Position numbers and translations under genes: made by a program | The notes under the pieces: generated by a model | Told to the model about the DNA's origin: nothing | Database searches by the model: none | Seen by the model: the letters and a program-made list of their open reading frames with translations, nothing else | NCBI GenBank assembly: GCA_044772875.1 | Contig: CP173058.1 | Span: 744,001-808,000, forward strand | DNA length: 64,000 nt | Direction: 5' to 3' | Source: Morganella morganii_D | Lineage (GTDB): Bacteria; Pseudomonadota; Gammaproteobacteria; Enterobacterales; Enterobacteriaceae | In this document: piece by piece, positions 17,493 through 26,572 of the stretch | How positions within the stretch are numbered: position 1 is the stretch's first letter | Layout of the letters: each line of letters opens with the position of its first letter

Positions 17493-18977
17493 TTATTCCT
17501 TATCGAGCCGGCCAACCAGTGACAGTTCGAAACTGGCCCCCATATATTTGAAGTGCGGACGCACCTGGATAGCTACCTGATACCAGCCCGGATCTCCCTC
17601 GACATCCAGTACCTGAATCTGTGCGGAACGCAGAGGACGCTTGCTGCGGACATCTGACGGCGGGTTTTCCTGATCGGCGATATACTGCTTCAGCCAGATA
17701 TTCAGTTCACGCTCCAGATCCTGACGTTCTTTCCATGCACCGATCTGCTCGCGCTGTAACACTTTGATGTAATGTGCCAGGCGGTTGATAATGAACATGT
17801 ACGGTAGTTGAGTACCCAGTTTATAGTTGGTTTCCGCCATTTTGCCTTCACGGGTGTTCGGGTAATGCTTTGGTTTCTGCACAGAGTTGGCGGAGAAGAA
17901 TGCTGCATTATCACTGCCTTTGCGCATAGTCAGGGTAATAAAGCCTTCCTCTGCCAGCTCAAATTCACGGCGGTCAGTGATAAGAATTTCTGTCGGGATT
18001 TTGGTCTGCAGTTCGCCCATTGCCTCAAAGCAATGGACAGGGAGATCGCTGACGGAACCGCCGCTCTGAGGCCCGATGATATTCGGGCACCAGCGGTATT
18101 TGGCGAAACTGTTATTGATACCGGCAGCCAGCAGAAATGCAGTGTTACCCCACAGATAGTGGTCATGGTTTTGTTTGACACTTTCACGATAGTTGAAAGT
18201 TTTAATCGGGTTTTCAACCATATCGTAAGGAAGGCGCAGCAGGAAACGCGGGGCGGTCAGGCCGAGGTAACGGGAATCTTCCGCTTCACGCAGTGAACGC
18301 CATTTTGTGTGTGCAGGGCCTTCAAAAACGGATTTCAGATCTTTGATAGCCGGTAATTCGGTATAGCTGTTCACACCAAAAAATTCAGGAGAAACAGATG
18401 ACAGGAAAGGAGCATGTGCCATCGCACCGACAGCACTGACGTACTGAAGTAGTTTCATATCCGGGGTGGTGTTGCTGAAAGCATAGTTCCCGACAACAGC
18501 GGCAACCGGCTCACCACCGAACTGGCCATAACCGGCAGAGTAGACATGCCTGTAGAAACCGGACTGGACTATTTCAGGTGAAAACTCAAAATCTTCCAGC
18601 AGCTCGGATTTGGTGGCATGAATAATATTAATCTTTATATTTTCACGGAAATCAGTGCGATCCACGAGTAACTTCAGGGAACGCCAGGAGGATTCCACTT
18701 CCTGAAACCGGTCGTTATGCAGAATTTCATCCATCTGCGCGCTGAGTTTTTTATCCAGCTCAACCAGCATCTTATCTATCAATAACTTATTGATAGGTTC
18801 TTCTTTGGAATCACTGGCCAGAATATTACTGATAAATGCGGCAACACCCTGTTTTGCAATATCATAGGCTTCGGTTTCCGGTGTCATCCGGGACTGTGAC
18901 ATAATTTCATCAAGCAGTGATGTACCGGCAGGGATCTGGCCTGCTTCCTGTTTTATACTTTCTGTTGCTGTAGACAT
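17493..18977 (-). CDS. tssC: T6SS sheath large subunit TssC (VipB)
   Basis: TssC is the large subunit of the contractile sheath and the ClpV substrate. The 494-residue protein has standard features: an early WRSLKLLVDRTDF, the segment GDYSF-like GNYAFSNTTPDMKLLQY, RFLLRLPYD, and a C-terminus with DVEGDPGWYQVAIQVRPHF. The N-terminal helix, which carries the ClpV-binding site in this family, is present. The start at 18977 is 17 bp after tssB. Confidence 0.97.
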   Translation of the reverse strand: MSTATESIKQEAGQIPAGTSLLDEIMSQSRMTPETEAYDIAKQGVAAFISNILASDSKEEPINKLLIDKMLVELDKKLSAQMDEILHNDRFQEVESSWRSLKLLVDRTDFRENIKINIIHATKSELLEDFEFSPEIVQSGFYRHVYSAGYGQFGGEPVAAVVGNYAFSNTTPDMKLLQYVSAVGAMAHAPFLSSVSPEFFGVNSYTELPAIKDLKSVFEGPAHTKWRSLREAEDSRYLGLTAPRFLLRLPYDMVENPIKTFNYRESVKQNHDHYLWGNTAFLLAAGINNSFAKYRWCPNIIGPQSGGSVSDLPVHCFEAMGELQTKIPTEILITDRREFELAEEGFITLTMRKGSDNAAFFSANSVQKPKHYPNTREGKMAETNYKLGTQLPYMFIINRLAHYIKVLQREQIGAWKERQDLERELNIWLKQYIADQENPPSDVRSKRPLRSAQIQVLDVEGDPGWYQVAIQVRPHFKYMGASFELSLVGRLDKE

Positions 18978-18994
18978 AGCACGATTCCCATCAA

Positions 18995-19492
18995 TTATTT
19001 ATTGCTGACGATATCCAGTTCTTTTAACAGTTGTTCACGGGTGGATTCATTATCCAGCAGTGCCTGAAGTTGTTTACGGAATGCGGGAATATTTCCCAGG
19101 GGACCTTTCAGTGCGACCAATGCTTCCCGCAATTCAAGTAGCTTATTTAATTCAGGAACATTTTTCGCAATATTGTCAGGGGAGAAGTCACGAAGAGACT
19201 TAATATCAAGATTGACAGGAATTTCTGAATTACTTTCTTCTTCAAGATGGTTCTTAACAGCAAATGTCAGGTTGATACCTGAGTTTTCCATTACTGAGTT
19301 AAAGTTATTTTGATCAATCGAAACAGTTTTTCGTTCTTCAATCGGTGTATCTTCTTCCTTATTTTTGAAATCACCAATAACCAGAAGATGATGTGGTAAT
19401 TCAATTTCTGCCTGGCTTCCGCCATCATGTGGTGTATATTTAATATTAATGCGCTCTTTCGGCGCAACGCTGCCAAGACTATTTTTACTCAT
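18995..19492 (-). CDS. tssB: T6SS sheath small subunit TssB (VipA)
   Basis: TssB is the small sheath subunit that pairs with TssC. At 165 residues it is full length and has the family motifs INIKYTPHDGG near the start, LPHHLLVIGDFK, and the C-terminal segment LKGPLGNIPAFRKQLQALL. It is the first gene of the minus-strand tss operon; transcription should start in the AT-rich region upstream. A GGGTAATC-type weak ribosome-binding region precedes the ATG. Confidence 0.96.
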   Translation of the reverse strand: MSKNSLGSVAPKERINIKYTPHDGGSQAEIELPHHLLVIGDFKNKEEDTPIEERKTVSIDQNNFNSVMENSGINLTFAVKNHLEEESNSEIPVNLDIKSLRDFSPDNIAKNVPELNKLLELREALVALKGPLGNIPAFRKQLQALLDNESTREQLLKELDIVSNK

Positions 19493-20628
19493 TGATTACC
19501 CTTATGAATTTTAGTGAGGGAGTTAATTACCCTGTATAGATACATAAGACGGGTGATTGCCGGAACCGGGTAAAACCACCAAGTGAATACACGTCTGCCA
19601 TGTAATTCATTGTATTCAGTGTCAATTAAAATATTTAACTTAAGATAAATCAAAAATTACATTAATGCAAAAGTTATCGTCTGTGGGGGGGCAATGTCAA
19701 TACAGTAAAATTATTTTACTAATTATGCGGGTGTGTTAGTCAACAGATAGATAAATGTTAAAATAATTTTTGTTTGAATTAGTGAGGTGTCTTATTGATT
19801 ACTAGTATAAATGGTAATTAATCCCGGGAAGATTGAAATAAAAGTAAGATAGGGGGAAAACAAGTCATAGTAGTAATTATGCGGGAATTATACTGAAAGT
19901 ATAAATTTAATCCATGATATATTCTTTTACATCCATTAGTAAAAAAATAAATAATTCTGTGCTGGTTTTTGAATGTGTCAACAAGAATCACAGATATCCG
20001 GTTACATATATTACACAAATGTATTTTTTAATAAACAGTAACATCTTTGATAACTAAAAGTATTATTCAGATGAATATCATAGATGCCAAATATAAGTAT
20101 TACACTTTAGATAAGTAAAAAATTTATGTTCTCATCTATGGTCGATATTTTATTTTGTCTATTAAAGAATAACAGTGCTATAAAATCGGTATATTATCAT
20201 TTTATATATAGTGTAATTTGTATAAATGTAATTTTTTCAATATATATCATTGAATTACTGTAAATAATATTTTGTTACTTATTTTATTTTTCTGATCATA
20301 AGATGAAAAGTCTGTAACGCATTGTTTTATTGAATTTTTATCTGTTTTTACTATTTTTTTGTTAAATTTCAGATCGTTTGTTTGTGGTTCTTGATTTCGA
20401 TAACCTATCAAAATAAGAATTAAAGTAGATTAATATCCTGTTTTTTCATCTTTTTTAACTTAAGATGATTATCCCGGGAGATGCAGAAGGCAATTTGACC
20501 ACCGGAAGGCTTTACATCAATATTAGTTAAATTTATGCTTTCTGCATTATCACCATGCGCACTGGCTGATGACGAAGTCACTCGTCCGGTAACGAATTGT
20601 TACCTGTTTATAAATAAGGAATTTTACC
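19493..20628. promoter_or_regulatory. AT-rich divergent control region between tssB and hcp
   Basis: About 1.1 kb with no convincing gene lies between the two divergent T6SS transcription units. Base composition drops sharply against both flanks, with long A/T runs. A short open frame at 19818-20018 (minus) is hydrophobic and has no supporting signal. A 13-bp sequence (TTTAACTTAAGAT) occurs at 19634-19646 and again at 20454-20466, upstream of each operon; in DNA this AT-rich that may be chance. No sigma-54 (-24/-12) promoter was recognised. The length and composition suggest nucleoid-protein (H-NS type) silencing, which is inference. Confidence 0.55.
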
Positions 20629-21147
20629 ATGCCAACTCCATGCTATATCTCTATCGAAGGCAAAACCCAGGGCAATATCACTGCCGGTGCGTTTACCGCT
20701 GAATCTGTCGGTAACATCTATGTGCAGGGTCATGAAGATGAGATGCTGGTACAGGAATTTGAACATATTGTCACTGTTCCGACCGACCCGCAGTCCGGCC
20801 AGCCATCCGGTCAGCGTGCGCACCGCCCGTTTAAATTCACTGTCGCGCTGAACAAAGCGGTTCCGCTGCTGTACAACGCCCTGGCTGCCGGTGAAATGCT
20901 GCCGAAAGTGCAGCTGAAATGGTACCGCACTTCCGTTGAGGGTAAGCAGGAGCATTTCTTCACCACCTCACTGGAAGATGCAACTATCGTCAATATCGAC
21001 TGCAAAATGCCGCATTGTCAGGATCCGCAAAAAACGGATTACACCCAGCTGATCGAAGTGTCACTTTCTTACCGCAAAATCGACTGGGAACACACCGTTG
21101 CAGGCACCTCCGGTGCTGATGACTGGCGTGCACCAATCGAAGCGTAA
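20629..21147 (+). CDS. hcp: T6SS tube protein Hcp (TssD)
   Basis: Hcp hexamers stack to form the inner tube propelled by the sheath and can carry effectors in their lumen. The 172-residue protein begins with the classical MPTPCYISIEGKTQG and contains PFKFTVALNKAVPLLYNAL and VSLSYRKIDWEH, diagnostic of the Hcp1 family; no C-terminal effector extension is present. The ATG is preceded by AAGGAA. It leads the plus-strand module, separated by 97 bp from vgrG. Confidence 0.98.
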   Translation: MPTPCYISIEGKTQGNITAGAFTAESVGNIYVQGHEDEMLVQEFEHIVTVPTDPQSGQPSGQRAHRPFKFTVALNKAVPLLYNALAAGEMLPKVQLKWYRTSVEGKQEHFFTTSLEDATIVNIDCKMPHCQDPQKTDYTQLIEVSLSYRKIDWEHTVAGTSGADDWRAPIEA

Positions 21148-21244
21148 TGAATACAGTCCGGCCGGTATCAGTCCGGGCTGCTTTTATTTTCTCTGCGGGC
21201 ATTGGCGTCACCGCTGTCCGTGACAGTTACTGTACGGGGGCGTT

Positions 21245-23452
21245 GTGATACCTTCCATTTCTGATTTGCTGCCGGGGCGTTCCGGGCTGGTCTTTACCTG
21301 CAAAATCGGACGATTGCCGGAAAATACTTTTCAGGTCACTGAGTTTACGCTTAATGAGGAAATATCCTCATTATTCACCTTATCCGTTTCCGCCGTCAGT
21401 CTGCTGCCGTCAGTCAGTTTCAGAGAATGTCTCGGCTCTGCGGCTTCACTGACCGTGACCCGTAACGGCACCCGCATCCGTACCGTACAGGGGCTGCTGG
21501 CCTCCGCCGAACAAGGTAATACTGACGGCAACAAAACCTGGTATCACTTTCTGATCCGCCCGGAAATGTGGATCATGACGCTGAATCAGGACAGCCGTAT
21601 TTTCCGGCAACAATCCGTTCCGGAGATTCTGGCTATTCTGCTGAAAGAAGCCCATGTTAAGAATGACCTGAAGTTTTATCAGAATGAGCTGCATCAAAAG
21701 CGGGATTACATCACCCAGAAACGGGAATCTGCTTATGAATTCTGGTGCCGTCTGGCCTTTGAGGAAGGGATTAATTTCTGGTTCGAGGAAGGCCCGAAAC
21801 TGTTTTACAGTGACAACCATCTCGGCATGACTGCCGGTATTCACCTGACCTACAATCCGCAGGCCGATACGGATATTACGGACAGTACCGCCTCATCCTG
21901 GCGTTATACCGAACAATTGTGCGGCGACATTCAGATCCACAAAGATTACAACCCGCAGAATCCGTCTTACCCGCTGCAACATCAGGTAACCGGTGAGGTG
22001 CATCAGCAGCACACTACCTTTGAAAGTTACGGACGTTTTCAGCAGGATGCGCCGGGCAAATCCTTCACGCAGCTGCGTTATGAACAATCCCAGAACCCGC
22101 GCCAGATCGGGGCGGCGGGCACCAACTGTTTTGCCCTGAGACCCGGCAAGATTTTCTCCCTGAAAAATCATCCCTCCGCCGATATGAATACGGCCTGGCA
22201 GGTGATCAGCGTCAGTCATCACGGTGTGCAGCCGCTGGCAGACAACAGCGGCGGTGAAGGAACCACATTCAGTAACACCGTGCAGTTTATCCCCGGTACA
22301 CAGGAATGGCGTCCGCCGTTCCGCTATAAACCCACGGCAGACGGTGACGAGCTGGCGACAGTAGTCGGGCCGGAAGGTGAGGAAATTTACACCAATGAAC
22401 AAGGCGCGGTGAAAGTCTGTTTTCACTGGGATCGATACGGTAGACCCGATCACAGTGCCTCCTGCTGGCTGCGGGTAGCACACGGCTGGAACGGTGACGG
22501 CTTTGGTTTTATGTCGATCCCCCGCATCGGGCAGGAAGTTATCGTTTCATACCTTAACGGTGATATTGACCGGCCGGTTATCACCGGCTGTACCTATAAC
22601 GGACGTAACCGCCCGCCGCTCAGTCTGCCGGAAGAGAAAACCCGCACCACATTTCGTACAAAAACCCATAAAGGGGAGGGCTTTAACGAGCTGCGTTTTG
22701 AGGATCTCGCCGGAAAAGAAGAAGTCTATATTCATGCACAGAAGGACATGAATACCCGGGTTCTGCATGACCGGCTTACCGAAGTGGATAATGATCATGA
22801 GGAACGTATCGGGCAGCACCAGAAAGTGTCTGTAACGCAGGATCAGACATCAGAGATTGGTCATAACCGGACGGTATCCGTCAAAAAAGACGATGAGCTG
22901 ACCATCGGCGGTCAGTCGTCACTGTATGTCGCCGGTAATGTCACACAGACAACGGACGGTCAGCTGGCACAGAAAATCGGCAAGAGTCTGTATACCGAGA
23001 TTGCGGATAATCATGAACTTCATCTCGGAAAAAATTTCCTGATCCGTTCGTCCGGCGGGGAAATCATCATCGGCAATACCGGCGGGCAGATTGTGATCGA
23101 CCCGATGGGAAATATCCGTATCGAAGGACTGTCTGTCTCTGTCTCTGACCACGCCGCCGGTATTAAAACAGCACCCGCCCTGTTTGAATATTCCGGCCGC
23201 TTCCGGCTGACAACGGAAGGAACGGAGGCGCCACTGGTTAACCAGCCTTACCGGATCACCACAGCCAGCGGTCAGGCAGTCAGAGGTGTGACGGATGCCA
23301 ACGGCTTTACCATGACGCTTCAGACGAAGCAGGCGGAATCGCTGACGCTGACAGTCCCGGAAGAAAGCCAGCCGAAAACCCGTAAATTATACCGGATGTT
23401 TGATAACAGCCCGGAAGAATATGTGATGGAGTTTAAGGACGATAATGAATGA
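21245..23452 (+). CDS. vgrG: T6SS spike protein VgrG (TssI) with C-terminal carrier extension
   Basis: VgrG trimers form the puncturing spike at the tip of the Hcp tube. The 735-residue protein starts at GTG behind a G-rich ribosome-binding stretch. It has gp27-like domains (residues ~10-380), a gp5-like OB fold (PRIGQEVIVSYLNGDIDRPVI region), and a beta-helical needle with repeats from ~residue 480 to 630. After the needle about 90 residues form a transthyretin-like domain (PYRITTASGQAVRGVTDANG), typical of VgrGs that bind a dedicated downstream effector. It is therefore probably a carrier spike rather than an enzymatic evolved VgrG. Its stop overlaps the effector start (ATGA), linking the two. 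Confidence 0.97.
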   Translation: MIPSISDLLPGRSGLVFTCKIGRLPENTFQVTEFTLNEEISSLFTLSVSAVSLLPSVSFRECLGSAASLTVTRNGTRIRTVQGLLASAEQGNTDGNKTWYHFLIRPEMWIMTLNQDSRIFRQQSVPEILAILLKEAHVKNDLKFYQNELHQKRDYITQKRESAYEFWCRLAFEEGINFWFEEGPKLFYSDNHLGMTAGIHLTYNPQADTDITDSTASSWRYTEQLCGDIQIHKDYNPQNPSYPLQHQVTGEVHQQHTTFESYGRFQQDAPGKSFTQLRYEQSQNPRQIGAAGTNCFALRPGKIFSLKNHPSADMNTAWQVISVSHHGVQPLADNSGGEGTTFSNTVQFIPGTQEWRPPFRYKPTADGDELATVVGPEGEEIYTNEQGAVKVCFHWDRYGRPDHSASCWLRVAHGWNGDGFGFMSIPRIGQEVIVSYLNGDIDRPVITGCTYNGRNRPPLSLPEEKTRTTFRTKTHKGEGFNELRFEDLAGKEEVYIHAQKDMNTRVLHDRLTEVDNDHEERIGQHQKVSVTQDQTSEIGHNRTVSVKKDDELTIGGQSSLYVAGNVTQTTDGQLAQKIGKSLYTEIADNHELHLGKNFLIRSSGGEIIIGNTGGQIVIDPMGNIRIEGLSVSVSDHAAGIKTAPALFEYSGRFRLTTEGTEAPLVNQPYRITTASGQAVRGVTDANGFTMTLQTKQAESLTLTVPEESQPKTRKLYRMFDNSPEEYVMEFKDDNE

Positions 23453-24930
23453 AACCGATGAAAGAGGTGTGTCCCGGCAGTACTACCATCACCTGCCGGG
23501 TTGAAGGTGCGCAGCTGCCGTCTCCTGAAAATGAGTGCTATCTGAAGGAAAAGGCCGGGTTTGCTGTTTATTTTCCGCGTGCGTCATACCTCAAAGACGG
23601 GGCAAAACGTTCTCTGAAACAACTGGTGATGAGCGGGCTTATCCGGGCGGAGGAATCACTGGCTGATTGGTTGTGGTTCTATAAGGCAGAAGTAGTCTTT
23701 GCGATACGGGGAAAAAAGAAAATACCACTCCCTATGATGTCTACCAGCGCGGAGAAACGTGAAAAATATGGGGATGACATACCACATTCGGAAAATCCGT
23801 TTGCCCGTCCGACAGCAGAACAGTGGATAACAAAAAATGTGAAGCGGATACGCAGACCGGACATCATTCTTGTTAATGAAGAGACAAACCGCTGGCCGGG
23901 TCGCGGGGAAAATTGGGACGGTAAAGCATGCACGGATAATCTGCTACGGCTGATTGAAGTGAAATTCCCGGGGGATTTTCTTAAAAAAAGACAAGAGTCT
24001 GATTATAAACTGATATCTACGCCTGCTCGATTTTCTGTTTTCCATGTCGAAGAAAACCGCCGCTCCCGCCGTAAAGAGCGGGAAAAAGCCTGGGAAGCAC
24101 AGGAGCGCCTGCTGGCTGAATACAGGAGAAAAACCGGACATAAACCGGTGTTTTCACAGGAGGCTCTGGAAAATCTGGTGTTAGTGGATTTCCCGCTGGT
24201 CAGTGAAAATCTCTGGCGTATTAAACCGGCGGCGAGTCTGTGGTGGGCGCTGAATGTGGATGTGCCGGCTTTTGGTCAGGCTGTGCTGGCAGATTCCCGG
24301 CCGGTATCAGGCTGGCAGATGTTTACTGACGGCATACAGGAAGCCGGAGAATACCTTGTTCATGAAGCGGGCGGCTATATTGTCTCCGGTTATGAGTATA
24401 CCCGTGATACTGCCGCAGAAGCCTGGGTAGTGTCCTGTGATTACATCGGAAGCGGGCTGGATTTTCTGAGTACGGAGCTGGCGGCTCAGTTTTCTGCTGC
24501 CGGTATCTGGTTTCGTGAAACCGGAAAATGGGTGGTCAGGGAAGTGATAGAACCCGGAACCGGGGTTCTGCTGTATGCCGTTTACTGGCTCAGTGATGTT
24601 ACCGGAGAAATGATTCAGCTGAGTAAGGATTATCTGCGCTCAGCATGGCAGGAAATCAGTTATTACACGGATCTGACTATTGATGTCCTGCAAAATGTAA
24701 AATGGTCCCAGATTATGACTGATCTCGGCAACGGCATGGTACAGATTGCACTCTGGGTTGAAGACCATGTGTTTGAAATTGTGGCCAGTGTTGCGGTGGC
24801 GGCAGCGATTGTTGTGCTGGTTGCTCTGATACCGGCTACAGGCGGAGCCAGTGGTGCCGGAGCAGTCGGCCTGAGTGAGGCATTAGCGGCCTTTTTGGTC
24901 GGCGGTACGCTGACGTTATCTACCCAGTAA
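23449..24930 (+). CDS. Probable T6SS nuclease effector, VRR-Nuc (PD-(D/E)xK) type
   Basis: The 493-residue protein immediately follows vgrG with an ATGA overlap. Residues ~130-260 carry a PD-(D/E)xK nuclease signature in VRR-Nuc style: RRPDIILV (Asp138) and, about 30 residues on, LIEVKFPGD (Glu170, Lys172). A basic helical stretch (RRSRRKEREK) and TGHKPVFSQEALENLV follow. The C-terminal ~55 residues are strongly hydrophobic and glycine-rich (VAAAIVVLVALIPATGG), which could help transit of the target membrane or chaperone binding. VRR-Nuc T6SS effectors are known DNA-damaging antibacterial toxins. Position, immunity-like neighbour and motif make an effector likely; activity and substrate are inferred. 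No PAAR domain is fused; a separate PAAR gene lies two genes down. Confidence 0.82.
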   Translation: MKPMKEVCPGSTTITCRVEGAQLPSPENECYLKEKAGFAVYFPRASYLKDGAKRSLKQLVMSGLIRAEESLADWLWFYKAEVVFAIRGKKKIPLPMMSTSAEKREKYGDDIPHSENPFARPTAEQWITKNVKRIRRPDIILVNEETNRWPGRGENWDGKACTDNLLRLIEVKFPGDFLKKRQESDYKLISTPARFSVFHVEENRRSRRKEREKAWEAQERLLAEYRRKTGHKPVFSQEALENLVLVDFPLVSENLWRIKPAASLWWALNVDVPAFGQAVLADSRPVSGWQMFTDGIQEAGEYLVHEAGGYIVSGYEYTRDTAAEAWVVSCDYIGSGLDFLSTELAAQFSAAGIWFRETGKWVVREVIEPGTGVLLYAVYWLSDVTGEMIQLSKDYLRSAWQEISYYTDLTIDVLQNVKWSQIMTDLGNGMVQIALWVEDHVFEIVASVAVAAAIVVLVALIPATGGASGAGAVGLSEALAAFLVGGTLTLSTQ

Positions 24931-24945
24931 ATCACAGGAGGAACA

Positions 24946-26124
24946 ATGACTGAACAGGAAGCTGAACTGAATGCTATCCGGGAAATCACCGGATTTTTGC
25001 TGATTGATGATAAAAAACGGTATTTAACCCGCCTCGGGCTGGTGATGACGTTTTTCTTTAAAAACGGTTATACCCCGGAGAAAAAAGCTGCCATTCTGCG
25101 CTGTTACCGCCGGTTCCGTGAGCTGTACGCCGGAAAACTTAAGTTTCATTCCCATGAATTTGACGGTTTAAAAAAATATTCTGAAGAAAATATCGCCAAA
25201 ATTGAGAAAAAAATTGAGGAATCAGGAGGGGATGATCCTGTAGGCTGGCATATCAGTGATGCAAAAAATAAGGACGAAGCCCCGGAATATCTTATGGACT
25301 GTCTGAATTCTGATGAATCTGACGGTGCTTGGGGAACTGCGTATCTGTGTCTGTATCTGCCGTGGAACATCCTGTTTTCAGCAGAAGGTAAACAGGAATT
25401 TCAGGAGTGGCTACAGTTTTTATGTCAGGAGCTGGAACCGGATCATGGTGATTGCGGTTATACACTGGTTATGCCACGTGACTATTATCTGTTTATGCCG
25501 CAGGAATACGAACTGGCACAACGTTATCCGGCGATGGTGGTGAATTCCACCGTTCATATGGCTGTAACGGAATACGAAAATTCTATCCGCAGCGTGCAGT
25601 GGCTGACGTTCCTGGCTGACCGTTATATTGAGCGCCTCGGTGGTGAGACTCATGTCCGTAAAATATTATCTGCTGACCCGGAGATTACCCTGAGCCGTTA
25701 CCCCGGCGGGCTGATGATTCAGGCCGGTGACTATCCGGATCTTACCCCCGGCACTCCACCAGAAAGTTATTACCGGATTAATGAACTTATCCGGCCCATC
25801 CGTTATGTCATCAAAAAAGATGATTCTTTACATTTTTGCGGAGAGGGGCATTTCACAGAAGAAACCAGCAGGCAGTGGTATGAGCGTTATGATCGCGGTC
25901 CGATGGTCGTATCTCCGTTGTATGCGGGTGAACCGGCCCGGGTTGACGGTTACTGGACGACCAAAGGCCGCGAGAATGTGGAAACCATTTTTCTTCAGGG
26001 CACACCGGCGATTGATATTGAGGGTAATCCGCCCGGCCGGACAGAATGGCGGCTTATCCGCGAAATTCCGCATGATGATGAACGGGATCTGACCCTGCTG
26101 GAGCAAAAACTCAATGGCCGGTAA
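24946..26124 (+). CDS. Probable immunity protein, DUF3396/TsiV-like
   Basis: The 392-residue protein has no signal peptide or membrane segment, so it should act in the cytoplasm, where immunity to a nuclease is needed. It resembles the DUF3396 (type VI immunity) family, with stretches such as LPWNILFSAEGKQEF, RYPAMVVNSTVHMA and PGGLMIQAGDYPDL. It sits 15 bp after the effector with an AGGAGGAAC ribosome-binding site and overlaps the PAAR gene by 11 bp. That is the expected position for a cognate immunity gene. The family assignment rests on recognised sequence style and context, not on a search. Its first 43 codons are duplicated further downstream. Confidence 0.78.
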   Translation: MTEQEAELNAIREITGFLLIDDKKRYLTRLGLVMTFFFKNGYTPEKKAAILRCYRRFRELYAGKLKFHSHEFDGLKKYSEENIAKIEKKIEESGGDDPVGWHISDAKNKDEAPEYLMDCLNSDESDGAWGTAYLCLYLPWNILFSAEGKQEFQEWLQFLCQELEPDHGDCGYTLVMPRDYYLFMPQEYELAQRYPAMVVNSTVHMAVTEYENSIRSVQWLTFLADRYIERLGGETHVRKILSADPEITLSRYPGGLMIQAGDYPDLTPGTPPESYYRINELIRPIRYVIKKDDSLHFCGEGHFTEETSRQWYERYDRGPMVVSPLYAGEPARVDGYWTTKGRENVETIFLQGTPAIDIEGNPPGRTEWRLIREIPHDDERDLTLLEQKLNGR

Positions 26125-26380
26125 ATCGGTTATCTGTCTGGGCGATACGACTGACCACGGCGGCGTGGTTATCTCCGCCCCGGATAATTACAGCATCAAC
26201 GGGCGCCCGGTGGCAACGGAGGGCGATTCGGTCTCCTGTCCGAAATGCAAAGGTGTCTTTCGGATTGCTTCCGGTTCTTCCCTCATGACCTTTCAGGGCA
26301 AAAAAATTGCCCTGGAGGGCATGAAAACCACGTGTGGCGCCACACTGATTGCATCGCAGTCATTAATGGCATCAGAGTAA
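26114..26380 (+). CDS. PAAR-domain spike-tip protein
   Basis: The 88-residue protein is a stand-alone PAAR domain, which sharpens the VgrG tip and can bridge it to effectors. It has the family opening with a GDTTDHGG motif (residues 10-17), a VISAPDNYSINGRPVA stretch, and a Cys pair (CPKC) with a later TTCGATL, consistent with the metal-binding site at the cone tip. The reading frame overlaps the last 11 bp of the immunity gene. It completes an hcp-vgrG-effector-immunity-PAAR cassette. Confidence 0.92.
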   Translation: MAGKSVICLGDTTDHGGVVISAPDNYSINGRPVATEGDSVSCPKCKGVFRIASGSSLMTFQGKKIALEGMKTTCGATLIASQSLMASE

Positions 26381-26417
26381 CGGTTTTTATCGTTCCGGCA
26401 GAATGGCATTATCCGTC

Positions 26418-26559
26418 AATCACAGGAGGAATCATGACTGAACAGGAAGCGGAACTGAATGCTATCCGGGAAATTACCGGATTTTTGCTGATTGATGATA
26501 AAAAACGGCACTTAACCCGCCTCGGGCTGGTGATGACGTTCTTCTTTAAAAACGGTTAT
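26418..26559 (+). repeat. 142-bp direct repeat of the immunity-gene 5' region
   Basis: Bases 26418-26559 repeat 24930-25071 at roughly 95% identity by eye, covering the AATCACAGGAGGA leader, the start codon and the first ~43 codons. The copies flank the body of the immunity gene plus PAAR (about 1.35 kb). Recombination between them would delete both genes. Conversely, the second copy may mark where a former immunity gene stood. Confidence 0.9.
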
Positions 26560-26565
26560 CAGTAA
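26434..26565 (+). pseudogene. Truncated second copy of the DUF3396-like immunity gene
   Basis: A 43-codon frame begins with the same ribosome-binding site and N-terminus as the full immunity gene (MTEQEAELNAIREITGF) and runs to KNGYQ before a stop. It differs from the full gene by a few substitutions only (for example Tyr to His in KKRHLTR). Homology ends abruptly just before the stop, so this is a remnant of a second immunity gene or a duplication scar. A residual protective function is unlikely at this length. Confidence 0.85.
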
Positions 26566-26572
26566 TCAGGTT

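Noticed and set aside
19818..20018. 66-codon minus-strand ORF between tssB and hcp
   Set aside because: Lies in very AT-rich DNA, lacks a ribosome-binding site and its sequence is random-looking hydrophobic and basic text.
19493..20628. Sigma-54 promoter for the T6SS operons
   Set aside because: No TGGCAC-N5-TTGC type -24/-12 element was found on either strand, and the encoded VasH-like protein lacks the ATPase domain.
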